A DNA stretch of 64,000 bases from positions 2,418,001-2,482,000 of the forward strand of contig NC_010506.1 in assembly GCF_000019525.1 (NCBI RefSeq), given 5' to 3'. The stretch's first letter is position 1. The number at the start of each line of letters is the position of its first letter. The notes beneath the pieces are model-generated. The model searched no databases, had not been told where the DNA came from, and saw only the letters and a list, made by a program, of their open reading frames with translations. The translations under genes were made by a program, and so were the position numbers. This DNA comes from Shewanella woodyi ATCC 51908 (GTDB lineage Bacteria > Pseudomonadota > Gammaproteobacteria > Enterobacterales > Shewanellaceae). This document shows positions 38,361-47,605 of this stretch, piece by piece.

Positions 38361-38543
38361 AATATTTTTTGCGCCCCATAAAAGTTCTGTATGTTAGTTG
38401 GTTTAAATGGTTGGCTTTTCAAGAAACAGTACTCAAAAAATTAATTCATTAAAGTAAAAATTAACGATTACTGTTTCATATTTTTTAATCGATTAAAGTG
38501 ATTACTTATCAATCAGCATACAAGAAAGAAAATGAAATATTCA

Positions 38544-38556
38544 CTACCCGTGTGAG
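38544..38556. promoter_or_regulatory. Weak candidate regulator box upstream of the sugar cassette (box B)
   Basis: CTACCCGTGTGAG on the plus strand shares CTACCCG with box E and its complement carries the GGGTAG core of box A in the direction of transcription of the aldolase operon. Imperfect palindromic symmetry, so the assignment is weak. It lies 184 bases before the aldolase start in an AT-rich 264-base gap. Confidence 0.35.
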
Positions 38557-38624
38557 CAGTACATATTTGATTTCAACAAATACTTGTAGAAAATTAGATA
38601 CATCAACCGTTACTCACTTAGTCG

Positions 38625-39704
38625 TTAAATAAAGGCTAGTTTTTCAAGTGCACTTTTTTCTATTGCTTCAATTTTTGCTAATTCATGAATAAGCATTTTT
38701 AATGTAGAGTCTGTCGTCTCAGATGAACTTAAGGGAGATAAGGCCAATAACTCTTGCCCGACTGATTGCCATAAAATGCCACTTTCTGTAAAAAGTTCTG
38801 CTGCTTTTAATATCGTTTCATTGTTATTTATTTTGGCTATATGTGTCAGGAAGTCACTTATCATTAGTCGAAATAGACCACCACCTGTACCAAATAGCTC
38901 TATTTGTCTTCCTAGGTATACAAGCTGTCTTGTGAGTGCATCACTCCTTACTGGATTTCCATCTCCATCAACATCATCTACAGAGCCTCGCTTAGTATTG
39001 GGCCAATTCTGTGCTGATTTTGCTAGTTTCTTGATCCCTGGGATCCCTAAATTACGGAAATTGGGTTTTAGTACTTCTCGACAAAGGTTTTTAGCGGCTA
39101 TTGGTCCAATGGTGTGCAGATTAGGCTGGCGTTTAACAGACTTAAATACACAGCACCAATTTGCTGGATTAATGGGAGGAGAAAGTGTCGATGATCTTGC
39201 TTTACAGAGTTCACTTGAGTCTATCCATTGAGTGTCAGTAAAAGAGGAGTCCGACACCTCAAACCAATCGCTCTGCTCATCGTAATCAATAATATTGATA
39301 AAATACCCGCCAAAGGGCGCTTTACCTGCAAGCCCCCAATAGGGAAGCAGTGAAATGTCAACGCGAGTAATGACCGCCGTGTATTTTTTGAGAAGCTCTA
39401 TAAGTACACTAGGGCCTGCAGATTGATGTATTTCTACATCAATTCCCATTAAGCGGGCTGCATTCATTGGGAAGATTGCTTGTTTTCCTAGAACGATATC
39501 AGCACTGTTTCCTTGCACTGTGTGATAGGCAAAACCAAAGCTAGCATCTAATCCAAATATGATATTCTCTTCTATATCTATGCCTAGGGAGAGTAAGATA
39601 TTTCGCTGGCAAGTTGACTCGCAATGTTTACCTGTTGCATGGACATACACATTTGTTGATATCTGGGCTGATGGTTGGGAACTTGAAAGTAGAGTATCGT
39701 TCAT
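38625..39704 (-). CDS. BtrH-like acyltransferase (BtrH_N/DUF4872), degenerate triad
   Basis: 359 residues, last gene of the large minus-strand operon. The N-terminal BtrH-type Cys motif GKHCESTC (Cys28) is present, and the C-terminal DUF4872 box (GTGGGLFRLMISDF) is clear. Compared with the two sister proteins in the island, the His of the FPSHYL motif is replaced by Tyr (FGGYF, Tyr134), although an Asp aligned with the third triad residue remains (Asp152). BtrH of butirosin biosynthesis transfers an acyl group from a carrier protein to an amine. This copy may be inactive or altered. Confidence 0.82.
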   Translation of the reverse strand: MNDTLLSSSQPSAQISTNVYVHATGKHCESTCQRNILLSLGIDIEENIIFGLDASFGFAYHTVQGNSADIVLGKQAIFPMNAARLMGIDVEIHQSAGPSVLIELLKKYTAVITRVDISLLPYWGLAGKAPFGGYFINIIDYDEQSDWFEVSDSSFTDTQWIDSSELCKARSSTLSPPINPANWCCVFKSVKRQPNLHTIGPIAAKNLCREVLKPNFRNLGIPGIKKLAKSAQNWPNTKRGSVDDVDGDGNPVRSDALTRQLVYLGRQIELFGTGGGLFRLMISDFLTHIAKINNNETILKAAELFTESGILWQSVGQELLALSPLSSSETTDSTLKMLIHELAKIEAIEKSALEKLAFI

Positions 39705-39736
39705 CTCTTTAATTTCCTTATATTCATCACACTTGG

Positions 39737-41257
39737 TTATACATTTTTTATTTCTATTTTATTTGTGTTCCATTGACCGACATCATTACCGATGAGAGCT
39801 GTATTTTGCCAATCATCAAATCGAGGTACATTTCTCATCTCATATTCGTACTCTTCATGCATATCCTGCACAATTTTTATTGTCTCTTTTGAGCGATCTA
39901 CAAGAGTCTGTCCTTTTAAGCCCCACCATAGATACCAGTTCTTGTGGTTAAGGTAGGTATCTCTTACATAGTTAAGTGTATCTGCGCAGGCTAATGTTTC
40001 GGGTTCAACATAGAAAGTGGGAAGAAACATGTTGTGATTTTTTTGGATAATGCCTTTTTTTACAGCTATTCGTTGTAGCTTTGTATTACCAAATATCCTA
40101 ATGCCAAGGTTTGCATAAATCTGATTAGGTTTTAGGTATTTCATTGAAAATTCAATAGAGTCTTTCAAAACTTTTGGTGTCTCTCCTGGGGCGCCTAGAA
40201 ATACACAGTGGGTATGTTCCAACTTGCTTGCCGAGAGTATTTTATCCACCTCAACAACTCTAGATTGATCGAAGCCTTTAATTAAATGCTCTAATCCCTC
40301 TTCTGAAAATGCATCAGTACCTAAATCAACTCTTATACAGCCAGCTCTTGCCAGTAGGTCGACAAACTCTTTAGTAATAGCTGTTGGGGATAGTTGGCAG
40401 TACCAAGGTGTTGTTAATTTAGCTCGAACCATGGCTTCACACACTTCTGTTGCGTAATCAAGTGGAGCATTAAATGTGGCATCGACTATTTCAAATTCTT
40501 TGACCTGAGGATTATTTAGCATTGCCTGTTTGATCTCATTGGCAACTAGTGCAGGCTCTTTGAATCTATTTCCCCGGCCTTCAGTTTTTTTAATGATGCA
40601 GTATGAGCAATACAATTTGCATCCACGTTTTGTTTGCAGTGTTTCAATGGCGGGTTGAGTATCACGGGTGAGATCCGTTGAAGATGATATTGTGTCAACA
40701 AAGTATTGAGGATCGTAGATACTTCTATCTGGTTCAACAGTGCTGACATCTACGCTTCCAAATGAGGGGTTCTGCATAAATTTGCCATCTCGTATATAAC
40801 AAAGCCCTGAGATCTCCTCCAATTTTCCTTTTCCATTCATTATGTATTCAGCCAGCTCTACTATGCTTTTTTCCCCCTCTCCAGCGACACCAAAATCAGG
40901 TTCTGCATATTCAAAAAAGGGTTTTGGTTCAACAGAAAAACCAGAGCCTCCAATCACGACTTTAGCGTTGGTGTATTTGCGTACACATTGAACAATTTTT
41001 CGAGTCAATGGACCGAAAAAAATGGGGTCAATAAATGTCAGGTTATCGAGATTACGAACCGCAATACCTATGAGGTCAAAATCATGTGATTTTAGCTTCT
41101 CAAGTACGGCTTTGAGTTCACGAGCTTCCCATAATAGATCCAGCACATGTACTTCATGTCCAGCTTGCTTTAAAGCGGAGGAGATATAGGCCATCCCAAT
41201 AGGGAGTGCTGGCCGGGGAACTCGTATTTTATTGGTTGAAATGAGTAATACTTTCAC
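39737..41257 (-). CDS. B12-binding radical SAM protein
   Basis: 506 residues. An N-terminal cobalamin-binding Rossmann-like domain (KVLLISTNKIRVPRPALPIG, GGSGFSVEP about residue 110) is followed by a radical SAM TIM barrel with the cluster motif KRGCKLYCSYCIIKK (CxxxCxxC, about residues 215-222). The C-terminal part is long (to residue 506) and unassigned. Enzymes of this architecture methylate unreactive carbons or phosphinates or make C-C bonds with adenosylradical chemistry and cobalamin (for example TsrM, BchE, PhpK families). Start overlaps the nitrilase by ATGA. Confidence 0.9.
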   Translation of the reverse strand: MKVLLISTNKIRVPRPALPIGMAYISSALKQAGHEVHVLDLLWEARELKAVLEKLKSHDFDLIGIAVRNLDNLTFIDPIFFGPLTRKIVQCVRKYTNAKVVIGGSGFSVEPKPFFEYAEPDFGVAGEGEKSIVELAEYIMNGKGKLEEISGLCYIRDGKFMQNPSFGSVDVSTVEPDRSIYDPQYFVDTISSSTDLTRDTQPAIETLQTKRGCKLYCSYCIIKKTEGRGNRFKEPALVANEIKQAMLNNPQVKEFEIVDATFNAPLDYATEVCEAMVRAKLTTPWYCQLSPTAITKEFVDLLARAGCIRVDLGTDAFSEEGLEHLIKGFDQSRVVEVDKILSASKLEHTHCVFLGAPGETPKVLKDSIEFSMKYLKPNQIYANLGIRIFGNTKLQRIAVKKGIIQKNHNMFLPTFYVEPETLACADTLNYVRDTYLNHKNWYLWWGLKGQTLVDRSKETIKIVQDMHEEYEYEMRNVPRFDDWQNTALIGNDVGQWNTNKIEIKNV

Positions 41258-42120
41258 GTTTCCTCCTCAATATTATTGAGTGATAAGCCTTGAAGGTATG
41301 AGGATGTGACTAAGTCTCCAATCCTACTGTTGGATTCTCGGTATTTATGTAAACGATGGATATCCAGTTCAATTAACTTGTAACCTTCATCCATGTCCAT
41401 CATGAGCATGGTTTCGTCACCGTCTTCAAAATCAAATAACTCCTTCTCTAAAAACATAGGATCTGTCACTACCGAGCTTCGACCCATGTATTTAAAGCCC
41501 GCATAAGGGTTTGCCCCAATGCCTGAAACAAAGACAATAAAACACTGAGACTCAATGGCTCTAGCGGTTAATAATTGATTCGTTACGTAAAAAAAGGCTT
41601 CGGGGATTAGCGCTGTACAGATAATAATATCAACCTCTTTGCAGTACAGTTCCATACAGGAGATTGGGAAATTTATGTCGTAGCCTTGGAGTAATCCAAT
41701 CCGACCTATATCAGTATTGAATACGGGAAAATCACTCCCCTGTGATATGTATTTCCTTTCCATTTCAAAACAGTGCACACGTCGGTATTTACCAATAATA
41801 TTTCCAGTAGGAGAGATGAGAAAAGAGGTACTAAAGTAGCTCTCTCCGTCAACTTCAAACAGGCCTGCGACAAGGTAGATCCCTCCCTCCTTGGCAATCT
41901 GGCATAATTTATCGGTACACTCTCCAGGAATGGTTACCGCTACATCAGTGACATCAAGAATGTTTCCACTGGTTAGAAATGATTCTGGTAAGCAGACTAA
42001 TTGAGCACCATCTTTAATGGCTTTTTTGATGTATCGTTCTGCACGGCGCATATTGCCGGACTCGCGGCTTAGTTTACATTCCAGCTGAATAACAGCGGTT
42101 TTTATTGGCTCAGTTATCAT
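41254..42120 (-). CDS. Nitrilase-fold protein 1, catalytic Cys and Lys missing
   Basis: 288 residues, carbon-nitrogen hydrolase fold. The Glu is kept (LVCLPESFLT, Glu46), but the usual Lys of the YRKxH motif is Arg (KYRRVHCF, Arg114) and the nucleophile Cys is Gly (GLLQGYDINFP, Gly146; codon GGC confirmed in the bases 41683-41685). A normal nitrilase uses Glu-Lys-Cys to hydrolyse amides or nitriles, so this copy should be catalytically dead as a Cys hydrolase. It may bind substrate, hold a complex or carry an unusual reaction. Sits between a methyltransferase (11-base overlap) and the B12-radical SAM (ATGA). Confidence 0.88.
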   Translation of the reverse strand: MITEPIKTAVIQLECKLSRESGNMRRAERYIKKAIKDGAQLVCLPESFLTSGNILDVTDVAVTIPGECTDKLCQIAKEGGIYLVAGLFEVDGESYFSTSFLISPTGNIIGKYRRVHCFEMERKYISQGSDFPVFNTDIGRIGLLQGYDINFPISCMELYCKEVDIIICTALIPEAFFYVTNQLLTARAIESQCFIVFVSGIGANPYAGFKYMGRSSVVTDPMFLEKELFDFEDGDETMLMMDMDEGYKLIELDIHRLHKYRESNSRIGDLVTSSYLQGLSLNNIEEET

Positions 42121-42835
42121 TGGAGTCCTCGGTATATAAGTTAGAGCTCAATGAATCAATTGGTTTAGAGGAGATGATTAGTCCAAGATCTTCTTGATAT
42201 ACGTTCCACTCCTCTAAGCCTGCTTCATTTAATAACTTTCTGGACTCCGCTGGTGTGTAAGAGCTACCAAGTGCCTCAATAAATTCATTTCCACCATCTT
42301 TGATAAACTGCAAGACAAAGGTAATGTGACCCTCTTCTGCTGCTCTGTTTAGGTCTTCAATAATCACAATTCCGTCGTGCTTGCAGATCCGTTTACACTC
42401 CTTTAAAACGGCAATTGGATTCCTCCACATATGCAGTGAGGAGAAAGAGAAAACAATATCAGCTGAACCATCTTCGAAGGGCATCGCATGAAACTTGCCT
42501 CCTTCAAACTCAATATCCCCTTTGTTGCTTGACCAAACTGCAAGGTTTAGATTCTCCTCAGCAACTTCAAGTAATATCTTGTTCTCTTCAATACCTGACA
42601 CTGGGGTATCTGGCAATTTACCTCCAATATATAGCGATAACAGCCCAGTATTGACACCGACTTCAACGATGTCTGACATCTCATCCTTTGCTTGTTCCAA
42701 AATCCTGTTTGCTGGTTTCTGATAAGACATCAGTGCTGATTTTCGCATGCCCAAGTCATAGGCTCTTGCGACGTCAATATCTTTAAAAGGGGCTTTCCTT
42801 GGTTTTCTATCTTGAATCTTAAACATTGATTTCAC
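42110..42835 (-). CDS. Class I SAM-dependent methyltransferase
   Basis: 241 residues from a GTG with AAGGA 6-7 bases upstream. SAM motif I is VEVGVNTGLLSLYI (about residue 58), acidic strand-2 end VSGIEENK, and FSFSSLHMWRNPI (about residue 130) recalls the SLHxW type. Directly downstream of the HemN-like radical SAM gene in the same operon, an association seen for cyclopropane-forming pairs (YtkT/YtkN, C10P/C10Q); this is analogy only. A sister enzyme (58250) has the same GSLHEWNMP motif. Substrate unknown. Confidence 0.85.
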   Translation of the reverse strand: MKSMFKIQDRKPRKAPFKDIDVARAYDLGMRKSALMSYQKPANRILEQAKDEMSDIVEVGVNTGLLSLYIGGKLPDTPVSGIEENKILLEVAEENLNLAVWSSNKGDIEFEGGKFHAMPFEDGSADIVFSFSSLHMWRNPIAVLKECKRICKHDGIVIIEDLNRAAEEGHITFVLQFIKDGGNEFIEALGSSYTPAESRKLLNEAGLEEWNVYQEDLGLIISSKPIDSLSSNLYTEDSNDN

Positions 42836-42855
42836 GATAAATTCCTTTTAACTTG

Positions 42856-44202
42856 TTATGGTCGAGTTGTGATTTCAATTGGTTGCCACTCCGCAACGCT
42901 AGATTGAAACTCTGTGATGTCAGAACCTAAATGTTGTGGGTACCTTTTGAACGACTCGGAATAAAATGTCTTAGAGATGTTGTCTAGGTAGTACCAGCCT
43001 TTGGGATCGGTGACTTTGAGTTCATTTTGTGTCAACTCGACTAATCCTTTACTTTCTAAATCTTGTATCTCACTTTGGAACTTTTCTACAAAATCAACAC
43101 CATAAAGATGTTTGAACATTTTTCTATCAACTTTTGAGGCCTTAACACCTAAAATCATTCCACGGCGAATGGCTTCCTCTTTGCTGATATATTGTCCCAT
43201 TGAGATCGGGAGCTGTCCTGAATTGACGACCTCAATATATTTATTGATGGAGGGTTCATTAAAGTACCAGTGATCTTTTAGATGGCCTGTTGCGGTTGGT
43301 CCTAGCGGGATAATGGGAATATTTTCACTCCATGAGCGTTCACCATATCTTGGTTGGTAGCCTGGTTTGGCAAAACAATCCCCAAAGTAACCATCAAATC
43401 CATTTTCAGTGAGCTTTTTGGCCGCGAACATAAACATCTCATCAACAACGTCTGTGGTGGGCACCGGTGGTAATTTGCGTCGTTTTGTACTGACCTGAGC
43501 AAACTCCATATAGGTGTAAAAAGAAACACATGTCACGCCTAATTCGATTGCCTTGTCTAGGCTATATTCCCAGCTTTCCATTGTCTGACCGTTTAATCCA
43601 TGCATCAGATCTATGTTTATATTTGTGAAACCAGCTTCCTGACAAATTTTGATCGCATTTTCCAACATTTTTGGGTCACTAGGGCGACCGATACTCTCTA
43701 GCTCCTCTTGGACGAATGTTTGTACACCTAAGCTAATGCGTTTGACACCATTGTTATAGAGAGTTTCAGCCTTCTTTTTTGTTATATCTATTGGCGTAGT
43801 TTCTATGGATAGCTCTACATCGTCACTCATATTGAGCTCAGAGTGAAGGTGACCTAGCAGCTCTTCTAGCTCAGCAGAGGAGAGAGCAGTGGGAGTGCCT
43901 CCACCTATGTAGCCAAGTGTAATTTCATGATCTTGAACGTATGGACGCGCCGCGTAATTTGATATTTCAGTTTTTAGGGCATCTAAATAGCGCCGGGTTA
44001 TCGTTTTATCGGTTTGATGTTTTATGTATGGGCAGCTAAAACATAGCCGATTACAAAATGGGATGTGTACGTATATTCCCATCTGTTGTTTACCAAATAC
44101 CTCTTCCTCTTTGATGGAGTGATGTCTTGTTGGGTATTGGCGAACCCACTCACTGTCTCTTGTTGGGTACTCTTTCCAAAATGGTAAATTAGGTAATGTC
44201 AT
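42856..44202 (-). CDS. HemN/HemW-like radical SAM protein (class C methylase-like)
   Basis: 448 residues. The radical SAM motif is YVHIPFCNRLCFSCPYI (CxxxCxxC), followed by the HemN-type GYIGGGTPTALS and LSIETTPIDITKK, GVKRISLGVQTF and NIDLMHGLNGQT, all hallmarks of the HemN family. A HemN_C-like C-terminal region (GVKASKVDRKMFKHLYG) follows. It is not an ordinary coproporphyrinogen oxidase: it lies in a secondary-metabolite operon beside a methyltransferase. Class C radical SAM methylases (for example NosN, YtkT) share this fold and use two SAM molecules. Function is inferred. Confidence 0.86.
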   Translation of the reverse strand: MTLPNLPFWKEYPTRDSEWVRQYPTRHHSIKEEEVFGKQQMGIYVHIPFCNRLCFSCPYIKHQTDKTITRRYLDALKTEISNYAARPYVQDHEITLGYIGGGTPTALSSAELEELLGHLHSELNMSDDVELSIETTPIDITKKKAETLYNNGVKRISLGVQTFVQEELESIGRPSDPKMLENAIKICQEAGFTNINIDLMHGLNGQTMESWEYSLDKAIELGVTCVSFYTYMEFAQVSTKRRKLPPVPTTDVVDEMFMFAAKKLTENGFDGYFGDCFAKPGYQPRYGERSWSENIPIIPLGPTATGHLKDHWYFNEPSINKYIEVVNSGQLPISMGQYISKEEAIRRGMILGVKASKVDRKMFKHLYGVDFVEKFQSEIQDLESKGLVELTQNELKVTDPKGWYYLDNISKTFYSESFKRYPQHLGSDITEFQSSVAEWQPIEITTRP

Positions 44203-45161
44203 GAATGATCCTCTCTAATATTTTTCCCTGATAAATGACGCATAATTTCTGCTAGTTTGGGGTGACACCAGTGTATCGACTTGAGCCTGATTCCGACGGA
44301 AGAGAGATAGCTAACGACAGATGACAAGATGTCTTGTTGTTGCTCGGCTATCTCAATATGGAACTGTGGCCCTACGGATTTAACCTCAAGTGAATTGCCA
44401 AATTGCTTCTGCCATTCATCTAGAGAGTGCTTAGTTTTTCCTATGTCTACATTTGGGTTTAACAGTGATAGCTTCAGGTAAGGGCTACCTAAGGTGCTGA
44501 TGAATTCATTTACAGTCGAAAGTAAGGTTTGTCTTCCTTGATCTAATACAAGAACTTGATCTGCGAGCTGTTCTAATTCGTCAGAGTGGTGTGTTGAAAA
44601 GACGATGCTGACACCGGTCCGTTTTAGATGGGAGATGAAGCTTAAAATGACCTCTCTTGATGTGGCATCTAAACCTGTTGTTGGTTCATCAAGAATAAGT
44701 AGATCTGGTTTATGCGCGACTGCGACTAGAATATGGAGTTTTCTTTGATTCCCGCCAGATAATTTTGTTACGGCAGTATTTTGGTACATCTCCAGATCGG
44801 CGAGTTTGATGAGCTCGGTATATTGTTGTTTTGGCACTCGCCTTAATGTGAATTGGTGGGTGAGGTACTCCTTAACCATTAACTCATCAGGAAGGGATTT
44901 GTATTGTTGAATATACCCAATATGTTGACTCGCTTTGCTCCAGTTATTTGCAGATAAACCACAAATAGTAACTGAACCTGTATCAGGTTTTGTTAAGCCA
45001 GTTATTAACCGTATTAAAGAGGATTTTCCATGGCCATTAGCTGCTACTAAAGCTAAAGCTTCTCCTCTGTTAAGGCTAAAACTGATCATTGACAGTGCAA
45101 AGTTAGAGCTGAGTTTCAGTCCTAAATTGCTTACTTTGAGTACTTCATTGTCGCAGCTCAT
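44199..45161 (-). CDS. ABC-2 type exporter, ATP-binding subunit
   Basis: 320 residues from the ATG at 45161, spaced correctly after an AGAGG site; a frame extending upstream overlaps the permease and is rejected. Walker A AANGHGKSSLIRL, signature LSGGNQRKLHI, Walker B LLILDEPTTGLDATS, and a Drr/Nod-type C-terminal extension. With the permease just upstream it forms an exporter, probably for the product and self-protection. Overlaps the HemN-like gene by ATGA. Confidence 0.92.
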   Translation of the reverse strand: MSCDNEVLKVSNLGLKLSSNFALSMISFSLNRGEALALVAANGHGKSSLIRLITGLTKPDTGSVTICGLSANNWSKASQHIGYIQQYKSLPDELMVKEYLTHQFTLRRVPKQQYTELIKLADLEMYQNTAVTKLSGGNQRKLHILVAVAHKPDLLILDEPTTGLDATSREVILSFISHLKRTGVSIVFSTHHSDELEQLADQVLVLDQGRQTLLSTVNEFISTLGSPYLKLSLLNPNVDIGKTKHSLDEWQKQFGNSLEVKSVGPQFHIEIAEQQQDILSSVVSYLSSVGIRLKSIHWCHPKLAEIMRHLSGKNIREDHS

Positions 45162-45171
45162 CATCACCTCT

Positions 45172-45945
45172 TTAGAACCTTTGAATACGGAATTTAAAGA
45201 CATACATGGCAACCCAAATTGAAGTAAGTGAGTAAAAGGTTGTCAGTAAGAGATTAAAGTAGAGGTCTGTTGAGCTGGTTGCCGCCATAGCATCTCGAAA
45301 AACCTCGATATGAGCAGCTAAGGGGAGTGCACTTACAACATTTGAAAATGAACCGAAATTATCCAGTGGAAAAAATACTCCTCCGAAATAACTTAACGGG
45401 ATGATAATAATATTGATTAAGCTAGAAAAGGATATTTCGTTGGTGAAGCTGGCAACGATGATCCCTAATGCTGCAAAGGTGATGCATTCGGTAAAAAATG
45501 CAAAAAATAGCAATACGTAGGATTCAATTGTGGCATTAAAAAACAGCATTGAGATCATTAATACCAGTAAGAATTGCAATGAACATTTTAATGACATGCC
45601 AATGATTCTACTGACTATAAAGCCCACATATGAAAGCGGAGAGAGCACTATGTCTTCAATCGTTCTGCGTTGGCAATCTACAATAAATGTGTACCCCATT
45701 GTATAGGTGCTGCTAAACATGATCCCTACAGCAAGAATACCGGGAAGAATAAAGGCAAAATAATTGCCTTCGATAGGGACTATAGGTTGTCCATTATCCG
45801 CTCCTAATCCAAATGCCAAAACCATAGTTACTGAGGTTAACAGTGACGAAATAACGATTAATTTACTTCTGAAAAACTGAAGTAGATCTAAATAGATCAA
45901 ATTATATGCATCGCGAGCCCAGTATTTTATGTTTGCTATTTCCAT
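45172..45945 (-). CDS. ABC-2 type exporter, permease subunit
   Basis: 257 residues from the ATG at 45945, which sits in a TGATG junction with the preceding nitrilase. Six membrane helices and the ABC2_membrane-type pattern, with the conserved loop FIVDCQRRTIEDIVLSPLSY. It pairs with the ATPase 10 bases downstream. Likely exports an amphiphilic small molecule across the inner membrane. Confidence 0.9.
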   Translation of the reverse strand: MEIANIKYWARDAYNLIYLDLLQFFRSKLIVISSLLTSVTMVLAFGLGADNGQPIVPIEGNYFAFILPGILAVGIMFSSTYTMGYTFIVDCQRRTIEDIVLSPLSYVGFIVSRIIGMSLKCSLQFLLVLMISMLFFNATIESYVLLFFAFFTECITFAALGIIVASFTNEISFSSLINIIIIPLSYFGGVFFPLDNFGSFSNVVSALPLAAHIEVFRDAMAATSSTDLYFNLLLTTFYSLTSIWVAMYVFKFRIQRF

Positions 45946-46784
45946 CAACCCTCTCCATGTTTTATAGATGACATGCGGATATAGTCATGAAGGTAAGGCT
46001 GTTTCAATCTGACTTTTCGTTGTTGTCGTGGGTACCAAATTGCTGTTATCGTTGACTCTTCTTGGCCTGCTTGGGCCAGTATGTCGCAACGATTATCATC
46101 ACTTATAGCTTCACATAAGCCGTCAACGATCATGCTGCGTCCCATGTAATCCATCATCGCTAATCGATTGTTTCCTAAGCCACTTGCAAATACGACACAG
46201 CAGCCGTTATCTGCGGCTCTTGCTCTACATAAGGTTTCGACAGGAAAGGAGTAACGTGTAAATAGATTTGCTACACATACAAGAATGTCGACCTCTTGCT
46301 GAAAATAATGCCGACTTGATTCCGGGAAACGTATATCGTAGCTGACCAGTAAACCAATGCGGCCAAGTGGTGTATCGATCACATCACAAGCTTTTCCTTG
46401 GGAGATAAAGTCACGTTCATCTTCCCACAGAGATGCGCGGCGGTATTTTGCTAATAGTTGGCCATCACTTCCGATAAGGATTGCGCTGTCATAGATATCA
46501 CCGCCATTCCACTCCAAAACCCCCGCGCAAATCTGTATTTCATGTTCCAATGCTTGCTTAGATAAGAAGGACTGAATGTCGTGCAAAGATTGTGAATTTT
46601 GCCGTAAACTTGGAAAGTTAATTCCAGTCGCAAAGTTAGCAGGCAAACAAATAAAATTTGCGCCTTTACTTTTTGCTGCTGTGATCAGTGTGGCGACTTT
46701 TTGCAGATTATCTTCCATATCATCCTGCATAATTCGGTACTGTATTACAGCAATGTTTGTGGCTTTTCCTTTAAATAAACTCAT
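45945..46784 (-). CDS. Nitrilase-fold protein 2, all three catalytic residues replaced
   Basis: 279 residues from the ATG at 46784; a TTG five codons upstream also has a nearby GGTGA. The fold is clear (LPANFATG, ASGLGNNRLAMMDYMGRS), but the Glu of LPE is Ala (FICLPANF), the Lys is Arg (KYRRAS) and the Cys is Ser (GLLVSYDIRFPE; codon AGC at 46341-46343). As a Cys hydrolase it should be dead. Positioned upstream of the exporter; start of the block is preceded by a 140-base gap, where an internal promoter is possible. Confidence 0.88.
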   Translation of the reverse strand: MSLFKGKATNIAVIQYRIMQDDMEDNLQKVATLITAAKSKGANFICLPANFATGINFPSLRQNSQSLHDIQSFLSKQALEHEIQICAGVLEWNGGDIYDSAILIGSDGQLLAKYRRASLWEDERDFISQGKACDVIDTPLGRIGLLVSYDIRFPESSRHYFQQEVDILVCVANLFTRYSFPVETLCRARAADNGCCVVFASGLGNNRLAMMDYMGRSMIVDGLCEAISDDNRCDILAQAGQEESTITAIWYPRQQRKVRLKQPYLHDYIRMSSIKHGEG

Positions 46785-46924
46785 GTTATTTGTCGTCAAT
46801 TCACCAAAATGATAGATTCAGTTCAGCCTTAATTTCGGGCTTTGGTTAAGTTGTTTTTGTCCATAAACAACATAAAACGTGCATAAGTAAGCTAAATTAT
46901 CTTTATGTTTTATCTATGTATTTT

Positions 46925-47605
46925 TTACGTCTTTAATTTTGTTAAATGGGCAAGGCCATCCTCACCGTTTGGAAACCTATTTATGGCCCACTCTCCACTC
47001 CACTCCTGTTCAATAATCTCCATTGCATTTTGGTGAGTTCTTAGATTTGCATCATGGTAAATAATGTTTTCTGAAACCTCTTTAGTGAGCATAAAAGCAT
47101 TAATAGAGCTACTGGTTCGGTGGTCACCATCGATAAATACGAGATCAAAATATTGTTTTGGAAAATAGAGTGGTAGCTGGTGCTCATAAGCAAAAGCTTT
47201 AGTATCTTCGCCAGATTTAGTTGGCACAGAAAAAGATTGGTTATTTCGACTACCAAAATAAGCCTTAACTTTTTTGACGCGTGTATTTGGTATTGCATTG
47301 ATATGATCGAATATCGCCTCACTATCGATAGTTCCATCTGATATCCAAGGATCCACACAAGTAATATTCATCGTTGGACTGCAGCTCGATAGCCATCTAG
47401 TTGAGATGCCACAAAAACTACCTATTTCTAATATTGATTTAGGCTGAATATCTGCAATCAAAGCTTCAATTTGACAGGCATCTGCCTTCTTTAACGATGT
47501 ATGTAAGATGAGATCAGCTTGCTTAGGAAAGGAAGCATGCAGATATTTTGCAATATCGTTAAAGCGTCTTTTGCTATTGATGAATGAGCTGTGGTTATTA
47601 TTCAT
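46925..47605 (-). CDS. Class I SAM-dependent methyltransferase (Methyltransf_24 type)
   Basis: 226 residues. Motif I is ILEIGSFCGISTRWLS (about residue 76), strand 2 gives ITCVDPWISDGT, and the metal/active region YFDLVFIDGDHRTSSS (about residue 155) and NIIYHDANLRTH follow. This is the pattern of the catechol-O-methyltransferase-like Methyltransf_24 group, often acting on an oxygen of a sugar or aromatic ring. Coupled to the decarboxylase by an ATGA overlap. Confidence 0.85.
   Translation of the reverse strand: MNNNHSSFINSKRRFNDIAKYLHASFPKQADLILHTSLKKADACQIEALIADIQPKSILEIGSFCGISTRWLSSCSPTMNITCVDPWISDGTIDSEAIFDHINAIPNTRVKKVKAYFGSRNNQSFSVPTKSGEDTKAFAYEHQLPLYFPKQYFDLVFIDGDHRTSSSINAFMLTKEVSENIIYHDANLRTHQNAMEIIEQEWSGEWAINRFPNGEDGLAHLTKLKT

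Noticed and set aside
38776..39231. 151-codon open frame on the plus strand inside the BtrH-like gene
   Set aside because: Antisense shadow of a gene with clear family motifs; no start signal and no domain.
42856..44202. Housekeeping coproporphyrinogen III oxidase (HemN/HemW)
   Set aside because: The operon context, the SAM motif spacing and the neighbouring methyltransferase argue for a specialised radical SAM enzyme; a phylogeny would settle it.
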